From Toxoplasma gondii ME49 (lineage: Eukaryota > Apicomplexa > Conoidasida > Eucoccidiorida > Sarcocystidae): a DNA stretch of 64,000 bases. Positions 56,501 through 64,000 of this stretch are shown piece after piece. Position 1 is the first letter of the stretch, and each line of letters starts with the position of its first letter. The DNA lies in assembly GCF_000006565.2 (NCBI RefSeq), contig NC_031468.1, positions 434,001-498,000 on the forward strand, written 5' to 3'. The notes below the pieces were generated by a model that saw only the letters and a list, made by a program, of their open reading frames with translations, was not told the DNA's origin and searched no databases. The position numbers and the translations under genes were made by a program.

Positions 56501-59500
56501 GACGTTTGAGGACAAAGACATTTCTCCGGCGCCAAGTGCGATGCAAGTGTATCTCGAAGTCCTGAAAGAAGTCCTGTCTTGCGTCGAAAGCATCGCGATT
56601 CTTCTCCCGCCTCCTGTCTGGGTCGCCGTCGCGGCGAAGCAGATGCAGCTGCACCCTAGGGTGGTTGCCGCATACGAAGAGGCATCCGAAACGCAGTCCT
56701 TCGAAGACGCAGGGTGTTTCACTTCCTTGGGCTCTTTCACCACGGCGAAAAGGGCACAGACCGCAGCGCGCCACACTCCGTTCTCAGACGAGACAGCCGG
56801 CAAGAGTGGAGAGGAGGAGGGAACCCGAGCGTCTCGGGAGCAACGCCGATCTGCGGCCGACGCACAGGAGCGCCCTTCCAGAGCTTCAACTGCCTCGAAT
56901 CGACTGTACGCGCTGCTTCTGCTGGGCAGAATGCTCGTCACAGTCGACGCCTCGAAGACAGGAGCACGCGCCCGCGGGGAGTGGCGAGAGCGAGACGCTT
57001 CGTTCTGCGTAGACTTGATTGGCGAGGTTCTTCAGACCGCTTTGCAGGGTGACGGGTCGGCGCAGACAGACTGCTTCGAGACCGCCTCGGCAGCGACAGA
57101 AGACGCTCGCGCCTTCTTTGCCGGCCATGACACTGTCAGAGGATCCGGAGGCGCCTCAGACTCGAAAGCCGCCGACGCACATCTCGCCTTTGTCGCGGTC
57201 GCCGCAGCGAGCGTTGTGACCGCATGCAGGGACAGTTGCCCCTTGCGATGGCCTCGACTCTTTGCCATTCTCTTGAGGCTGAGAGTCGCTGACAGTGTGC
57301 CTTCCCGCCTCGTCGACACACTCGTGAGACTCTGCACAGAAACCTAGACACAGCGCTGGCTGTCCGGCGCTCGCGGACGCCGAGAACATTTGGTCAAGCA
57401 AGTGACTCTGCACCCTCTCGCGTTGCCACTTGGAGGCACCGGCTCCACTTCGACGATCGCTCATGCCTGTGGCGAACAGTCAAAAACAAATCTTCATGTG
57501 TGACATCCACGCTAGGACGAGTCTCGTGTACTCACATGCATATATCTATATCTATATATATATGTATATATATATATATTTATATATAGATATAGATATA
57601 TGTTTATGTATGCCTATGTATACAAGAGTGTAGATGCATATAAATGAGTATATACATATTTACGTTTATGTGTGGGTGTGTGACACGGACACCTGGTATG
57701 TTGCCGTGAGGTTTGTTTCGCGTTTTAGCTTGATTCACCTCCTGCCCCAAGAAACGCTTTTTCGAAGGAGCAGGAAATGCTGAAACGTTGCTTCTTCGGG
57801 ATAGGAAAGCACCTGCGCCACGCAGGGCCTATTGTTAAAAGCTGTGACCTCTTTTGAGGCAGAGAACAACGCGGATTACTAATACGCAATGCGTGTGTCT
57901 TTCACTCTTCCATCGCGCTTGCTCGTATTGTGAAGATTGGACAAACGCCCATCTGTAGCGCGTCCACATTTCGACTTGATCGAAGTTCTATCTTCCTCCC
58001 GTCTCGGACTTCTCGTCTCCAACAGGACATCTCAGGACACCTTGCTCCCTCCTCCCCTCTCCCTCTGGTCTGCATGCAGATTCATTTGCTGTCTGTGTAC
58101 AGCGGCCAGGCGCCGCTCAACATGTACTGCGCCTACTTGGCGGCGTTTCTTGAGGCGGATCAGGAACCGGCATGTAGGCTGAACGGTGCTTCAGAGCCAT
58201 CATCTCCTGAGAGCAGCCTCGTAGCCCCTTGGGCGCTCAGTGACCCTCGTCGACTGATCCTTCTGCACGCTCTTCAGCAGCTGAGAGTCTTTTCCGCGCG
58301 TTCGTCTGTACCACGTTTCTCAGTGGACGGTTTGCAGGGACAAAGCCTTTCTTGGGAGCAGACGGAAGAAGGTCTGAGGGCCTCAGAAACCGCTGAGGAA
58401 GCCTCGGCTCGAAACGCCTTCACTCGGGGAGTCACCACAGGTGGTGTTGCTTCTCCTCCAATCTTGTCGTCTCGCGCTGCCGCCACGACTTTCGGGGAGG
58501 CCGGAGAAGGGAGAAAGACAGAAGGAGAGCGGGCGCATGCAGAGATACAATTAACGTTGAAGAAGACGCAAAACTCTGAGGCCCAATCTCAGCTGAATCT
58601 CGACTGGGTGCCAGGCCTTCTCTGCGTCTTGAAAACACAGGCTTGTCCCGACACCGTGGCGCCTGCTGTCCGCGTAGACACTCTCGCTCTTCTCTTTGAG
58701 CTCTACGCAAATCCAGAGCTCTCTTCCACTTGCCTCAAGTAAGGGAGACAACGCGAAGGAGTTTCGGTCTCTCTCATCTAAAGTGCAGAGAAAGAAAAAA
58801 GCGTATCTCCCCGGAGTTTCTGCGCGCAGGCAGAACCCCATTTCGCATGCATCAAGGAAGCCACAAAAAGACGAGTTCGCGTTGTGTAACGCAACACCGT
58901 GTACAGAGGAAAGGCACACCATCGCGAGATTTGAATTGAGACACTCCCCGAGACAGGTGACGGCTGCCTGACCTGCTTCGTGAAGGTTTCTCTGTTTATG
59001 AACAATGCGTTTTTTCAGCAGAGTGATCTTCCCACAAGGAAGGAGACACTGTAACTGCACAGAGTCAAAGACTCGGAAGAAGATCAACTTTGAAGATTGT
59101 CTCCTTCCTGCTGTCGGTCCGTTTCGAAGCTTTTTCGCTTTCCTGACACTGGCCGCCGTGACGCAAGCATGTGGGGAGAACAGGCTGGACTTTGTTAACC
59201 CGACTCTGTGTCGAAAGCGAGAGAGAACATATGGCCGCAATCCTCGTGCGACCAGACCGTCTCGTACACGGAGTCGTGATCTGCAAGAAAGAAAGCAGCG
59301 TTCAAGAGCCGTTTCTGGGGAGGTGATACGACGCGTTGGGCTGCCGATCTCTCAGTTTTTGCCGGTGGTTCGCGTTCTGTTTTCAGAAAGTACGCGCCGT
59401 TCGTCGTCGGCACCCTCCTTCTTCCAAACCTCCGGTGGAGACCAGGTGAAGCCAATGCAAAACTACGAAAGGTACGCCTCTGCTTGCTCTTCCGAGACTC

Positions 59501-61312
59501 AAGCAAAGAGTTGAGACCCGCTCGAGGGTTCTGCGTTTCTTCACATGTCTCTCGTGTTTTCGCGCTTCTCACGCGAAAGAGAAGATAATATGCGGCCGTT
59601 CTTAGGCGTCCGTGGAAAAGGCAAGCGTCCACACTCGCTTTCAACTTTTGCTTTCCACTCTCTCTCCGTCGCAGGCTGCTCTCGCCTGTCTCGCAGCCGT
59701 GATGGACTCCCTCACGGGGTCCGCAGAGTCAGAACATTCGGCAGGAGTCGCGGGTCCTTCTTCTGCTTCTTGTGCGTCCTCTTCGTCTCTGTCTTGGACG
59801 GAAGACTCCTCAGAAGACGGGGGCTCTGAAGACCTCATGTTCGGCATCCCGAAGCTTGATCCGCAGGACGGCCTCGCGACGCAGACTGAGCTGGGCGCCG
59901 GAAGTCCGGTTCCACTTCTAAAACCTCTCCTGCCCTGCTTGCTGAGCTGCCTGGAGGACGACGGACAGCCGGACACCCGGCGGTTGACTGCGGACGTTCT
60001 CGCTCGACTTTTCTCGCAGCTTCGAGGTTCTCTGCGCTCCTCCAGCTTCGGCGTCTCGTTTGCCTGCACGAGCGAAGCGGAACTCTTTCCATCGCCGCCC
60101 GCGAATCACCGGACTCCTCCCCAGCGTCGAGAGTGCGAACAGAACGCGTCTTCCCCTCCGTCAGGTAGAAGCCAGGTCGTTCGCGGTCGCCGAGACCGGA
60201 GCTATGTCGCTCTCTGTTCAGCTCTCTATGTGGCGCTGCTTCAGCGCCTCGACGACGCGAGAGAGGAAGTCCGTTGCGCGGCAGCACAGGCGATCTGCGA
60301 AATGCTTCTGCTTCTTGTCGAGATAGAGGGAGACCCAGAAGAAGACGCAGCGGAGTCGAGAAACGCTTCTTCAGAGAGAGGAGAAGACGACCCAGTGCCC
60401 TCTGCGCTCGGGAGAGACACCTGTCTCGACGGTGAATCTGAGGGAGAAGACTCGACGAAGGGTGAAGGCTCTGGAGTCTTCAGTGCGAGAGGAGAAACAA
60501 CCTCAAAAGGTGAACAGCAGGGGGCACAGACGTTGAGACAGAGTCTGGGAGCGACAGAGAGGAGGCGCAGCTGCCGACAAAGACACAGCGAACGAAAAAA
60601 CAAATGCAGATGGTCTTGCTTGGAGTTTCTCGTCAGGGGGCTTGTCGCCTTTGTAGACGACAAAGACGAAGACCTGGCGGCGACCGTCACAACAGCCATG
60701 AAACTCGCTGGACATCTTGATGCTGAACTTCTTCGCCGAGTACGTCTCCCAGCGAGAGACGCGGAAAACACGCATGCGAAGATTCAACGTCTTAGGTTGA
60801 ATACCTGTTTCCAGGCGGAACGAAAGAGGAACATGAGAGTGTGTGTGGCGTGGTTTGCCGTCGCAATTCACATATACATATCTATATATCTATATATATA
60901 TATATATAAATGCATACATGTAAATCGATATAAAGCTACATATTTGTGTATGGATATACAGACGCACATCTTCCTCTATGTAATCGATGGATACTTAGTG
61001 TGATTGTTACGGGTTTGTCTGCACAGAAATGGCGCGAGTGAGTAGCGAGTTGTTTGAGCGGGCATTATCAAAGGTCTTTGTTTCACCTGCTTGTCTGGAT
61101 GGGTGTTGGAAGTTCTTTCTCGTCCCTCGGTAACAGAAACTCCCCTGCACAGGCGCAGCCTTTGTGTGTATCGGAAATATTGGATCTGCATGCAGGAAGT
61201 CACCGCCGCTGTCGGGCAGTGTCTGTACTCCGAGCGATACGAAGCTCTCGCAGAATTTGCGGAGACTTTGCTCGAGGAAAAAGACGCAGGTTTAGCACAC
61301 TCTGTCGCGTAA
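50518..61312 (+). CDS. DNAAF5: Dynein axonemal assembly factor 5 (HEATR2), HEAT-repeat protein
   Basis: Ten exons: 50518-51549, 52240-52305, 52928-53046, 54042-54192, 54764-55168, 55935-57323, 58080-58738, 59387-59471, 59606-60739 and 61196-61312 (5,157 nt, 1,718 aa), every junction in phase. HEAT-type helical repeats run throughout: KRDINCLEDSSRQCSLRALA near the N-terminus as in HEATR2, LTLSLRHPQRKVRW, RYLQPHMAKLLAFLLACIA, WVPGLLCVLKTQA, LLLPNLRWRPGEANAKLRKA, LLKPLLPCLLSCLEDDGQPD, YVALLQRLDDAREEVRCAAA, and a final GLVAFVDDKDEDLAA with a short C-terminal helix. DNAAF5 acts in the cytoplasm in preassembly of axonemal dynein arms. The protein is about twice the human length (855), owing to Ser/Glu-rich inserts. 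Start: ATG of MALCTHPAAEGF. Exon 8 start (58080) has an alternative acceptor at 58024. Confidence 0.88.
53669..53683. repeat. C15 homopolymer in DNAAF5 intron 3
   Basis: A run of about 15 C, near a TA-rich microsatellite (about 53700-53850), within the roughly 1-kb intron 3. Confidence 0.85.
57538..57610. repeat. TATATC/TA microsatellite in DNAAF5 intron
   Basis: ATATCTATATC and ATATAG units around a TA core in the intron after the 55935-57323 exon. Confidence 0.85.
60868..60912. repeat. TATATC/TA microsatellite in last DNAAF5 intron
   Basis: ACATATACATATCTATATA followed by pure TA, between exons 9 and 10. Confidence 0.85.
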
Positions 61313-61928
61313 CGAAATCAATCGACCTTCTGCGCCAGTTTCCAGCCGCAACCTGGGCGCATTGCATGCGATTTCCAGGACGAGTGGGCAACAACCGCAG
61401 TCGGCGCGACGCGACCTTCGAGAAAGGCAAGGAGTAAATTTGCACTGGAGAAAACTTCAAGTCTGTTGAAGGGAACGGGTGAGGAGGAAACGACAGGAGG
61501 AACGCGAAAGGCACAAAGACGGGGGAAGGAACGAAGGAGAGACGGACGAAACTGACGGTGTCGGAGAGAAAAGAAGTCCGAAGAGACCCGGCTTCGACAA
61601 CGACACTGTTCATTGAAACGATTAGCGCTGCCTTCATCCTGACGATCCCACAAAAACGCTTTGAGAAGGAGTACCTGTTTTCGGATGTTTCTAACGCGAC
61701 GCGACACACCTCTTGTCTAGATCTGGAGAGCGTTGTTTCGCTTCTTTTCATGCGACGCGCGTTCGACGCCCCTGCCGACGCCGTCAAACCACACCCTTGA
61801 ACAAAAGCAAAGCAGCATCGATCGCCTCCTCCACACCCGAATTCCGCAGCGCTTCTCGGCCTCTCGCCGGGTGTACGTACACCCCAACATGGGCCAACTT
61901 GCACTTCGAGTGTCCTGCAGCAGTTCAT
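61313..61928. other. Space between convergent DNAAF5 and PIG-P stops
   Basis: 616 bases that should contain the two 3' UTRs. Nothing else was seen. Confidence 0.6.
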
Positions 61929-63393
61929 TTACTCGACAGCAAGAGGGAACATGATCCTGTTGAGAGCGCCCGGCGGGAGGTCGTAGATCTCCGGTACTTG
62001 AATGCGCCGGGGAGGAGGAGAAGGCAGAACCGAGGAAGGATCTTCGTAGCATTTCTTGCGCTTGGTGGCGATGTCGACGATCGCTTGGGAGGAGAGGTCT
62101 GCTGCGCTCCAGAGAATTGCAGTCATTTTGTCGGGCATGGCGGCGAGGTGTGCGCGACCTGGTCGGAAGAAGGCGCAGAGAAAGGCGAGATCGACATGAA
62201 CGAGCCGACTCGCGGGAGCCGGAAAAGTCGAGGCGAGAGGGCATTTTCTCACCCGAAGAAAAGAAAACCGTGCGGCGGAGAAACCAAGCATGAAAGACAC
62301 TCCGAGAAGCCGTCGAAGAAGCTACGCAGGAGCCACGGGGAAACGCGAGAGAAGGCGCGCGCTCGAAACAGACACCCAGAGAAACCGAGGAAGAAAACGC
62401 AAAGAGAACGAACGAAGTCACGGCGCCAGATAGCGATACAGGGGTGGAACAGAAGGGGAAGCGGCCGAGGCGCGTCCACTCAAGAGAGAGAGGGAAGACT
62501 ACGCTCAGACCGGACGTCGCTTCCTTCCATGTTTCGCACAAGTGTCTCCACTTGCAGTCTCCCTTTCCCTCTCGGTCTGCTCACCCGGGAGAAGACTGAA
62601 GGACTCCAGAGGCTGCGTCTTCAGCAGAGTCGAAGCTGTGTAGAGGAAGAAGGTTGTCGCAAGACAGATCAAGAGAATGACGGGGAACGCGAGAGCCCAG
62701 TACCTGCAAGCGCATGCGAAAGAGAGGACACAGGCCCCATCGACCGTGGAGTTTCGGGGACGCGTTGCATCAGCCGGAAGTCCGCTGGAGACTCAAGTCA
62801 GAATGAAGGCTCTCACCAGACTCGAAGACGACTTCTCGGTCGCGTCGAAGATCTGGCGGAGTCCCGAGAGGTTACAGACGAGACACAGACGGTGTTGGCA
62901 GCGATGCGTCGTTTGACAGTGACTCAGAGCACCCGTTTCATGAAGCAGACACACACGGTCGAGAGCCCACAAACAGGCGGCAGGACGCATGCAGACGACG
63001 ACAGGGAGCGCCTTGCAGAGCCGCTGTGGTGTGAAGTCAGCAGCTCCCCGATCCCCGTCCTCAGTTCTGAGGAAAGCAGTGCGCAGACAGTAACCGAGGA
63101 GACCTCACACCTCTCCACGGAGACGCGAGCTCGGTCGACGGAGAGACATCGACAAGGAGCGGCGCGCCTGTCGCTCGATGGAGGCCTTCGAGAACTCGCC
63201 CAGCGCCGCGCGGACCTGCCGCGGAAGGCGCAGGCTGGACCGGTCGAACACTCAGAGAGACTCACGGGTCGACGAGGTAGGTGATGGAGACCTGGTGGAA
63301 GTATCTGTGGGGGACGACGGCCCAGAGGAAGAAGAAGAGGAAGGCCGCGAAGGAGGCGATCCAAGAGACGAAGCCGTAGACCTCGGCCGACAT
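61929..63393 (-). CDS. PIGP: PIG-P (GPI19), subunit of GPI-N-acetylglucosaminyltransferase
   Basis: Three exons: 63393-63266, 62703-62585 and 62101-61929 (420 nt, 139 aa), phases 2 then 1, donors GTGAGT and GTGAGC. The start MSAEVYGFVSWIASF matches the family's opening YGFV...S helix. Helix 1 ends FFLWAVVPHRYFHQ, then SITYLVDPYWALAFP leads into helix 2 (VILLICLATTFFLYTA), the two-helix hairpin that defines PIG-P. The C-terminus, IQVPEIYDLPPGALNRIMF, matches the conserved PP..D.P...VN..M/F end. The complex moves GlcNAc to phosphatidylinositol on the ER cytosolic face, the first step of GPI synthesis, on which coccidian GPI-anchored surface proteins depend. Size equals the usual 130-160 aa. The same frame stays open upstream to the window edge without another ATG, so 63393 is the best start. 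Confidence 0.92.
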
Positions 63394-63829
63394 TTCGGGA
63401 CTTTCAGCGACGCCGCAGACAGACGACGCTGCATCCGCAGCTCGAACGGAGTCCGCGGAGTGACAGGATAGCCGTCGACGCGTCAACTGGTTGCTCCGGC
63501 AGGGCGTGAGGACGTTCGCGCGAGGGCCTTGGACTCGGAAGCTCGGACTCTGCGGCCAGGAACGAGGATTCTCTGGAAACGCAGGCGCCGCGAGTGGCGA
63601 CAGAAATGGCGAAGAGACGCACGAAGAGAGCGCCGAGGCAGTGGGCGCGCCGTCCGGCAGCCGGAGAGGAGCGCGCAGCGAGGCAAGCAGACAGGCAGGA
63701 GGCTCCGCCGGCGCGCCAACCACGCAGTTCAAGCGAGAGGCGTTCGAGTACTCTGCCGCAGACAAGTCCGGAGCGGAAGGCAAAGCAGCCCACTCAGACG
63801 CAGACGGGGAAGAAGACGCAGAGAACGGA

Positions 63830-63961
63830 ACAGAAGACGAGAGAGAGGAAGAGAGAGAAGAAGAAAGAGAAGACGAGAGAGAAGAAGAGAGAGAAGAAGA
63901 GAGAGAAGAAGAGAGAGAGGAAGAGAGAGAGGAAGAGAGAGAGGAAGAGAGAGAGGAAGAC
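63830..63961. repeat. Purine tract (GAGAGAGGAAGA)n
   Basis: About 130 bases of GAGAGAAGAAGA/GAGAGAGGAAGA units with almost no pyrimidines on the plus strand, upstream of PIG-P. On the minus strand it is a pyrimidine tract ending near CTCTCCTCAG, so it could serve as an intron branch/acceptor region or a promoter-type tract. Plus-strand frames give Glu/Arg repeats that I do not take as coding. Confidence 0.8.
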
Positions 63962-64000
63962 TGAGGAGAGGGTCGAGAAGACGAGCCAGCGGAAGACGGC

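Noticed and set aside
63491..63964. Plus-strand 157-codon frame ending in EEREEE repeats
   Set aside because: It is made by the purine tract and lies antisense to PIG-P upstream sequence, with no motif.
1..64000. CRISPR arrays, bacterial operons, complete transposons, rRNA genes
   Set aside because: The gene structure is eukaryotic throughout. Repeats found are microsatellites or a simple tandem array without spacers. No rRNA-like conserved block was recognised.

Overview
The window reads as nuclear DNA of a cyst-forming coccidian apicomplexan, most likely Toxoplasma gondii or a close relative (Hammondia, Neospora). Genes are broken into many short exons with GTRAG donors and pyrimidine-rich acceptors. 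Exons are GC-rich with Ser/Arg/Glu low-complexity extensions, introns carry TA/ATATAC microsatellites and poly-C runs, and TGCATGC motifs lie near starts. The gene set is eukaryotic. All exon models were built by hand from splice signals, reading phase and family similarity; for the confident models the summed exon length is an exact multiple of three.

Left part (1-20.6 kb): the N-terminal exons of a Ca2+/H+ antiporter (minus, runs off the left edge); an unresolved minus-strand candidate (2.6-4.1 kb); a multi-pass membrane protein of unknown function (plus, 4.3-8.1 kb); a phosphatidylethanolamine-binding protein with a signal peptide (minus, 10.0-12.6 kb); and mitochondrial ribosomal protein uS9 with a very long N-terminal extension (minus, 15.0-20.6 kb). 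The first uS9 intron holds a 62-bp tandem repeat and an AT-rich island.

Middle part (20.6-29.2 kb): an accessory-looking stretch of small putative secreted or single-pass proteins that I cannot name (21.4-22.2, 23.4-23.6, 24.1-24.5, 25.3-26.1 and 26.2-26.5 kb), followed by a single-exon gene ending in a basic block like mitoribosomal mS38/AURKAIP1 (27.0-27.8 kb).

Right part (29.2-64 kb): an 11-exon CCZ1 gene (minus; subunit of the MON1-CCZ1 Rab7 exchange factor), a FAD-dependent monooxygenase (plus), a 10-exon HEAT-repeat DNAAF5/HEATR2 gene (plus; axonemal dynein assembly), and PIG-P (minus; subunit of the first GPI-anchor enzyme).

Neighbours do not form a pathway: the genes serve calcium transport, mitochondrial translation, endolysosomal trafficking, flagellar assembly and GPI synthesis. 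No rRNA, CRISPR array or complete transposon was seen. tRNAs could not be excluded by eye.
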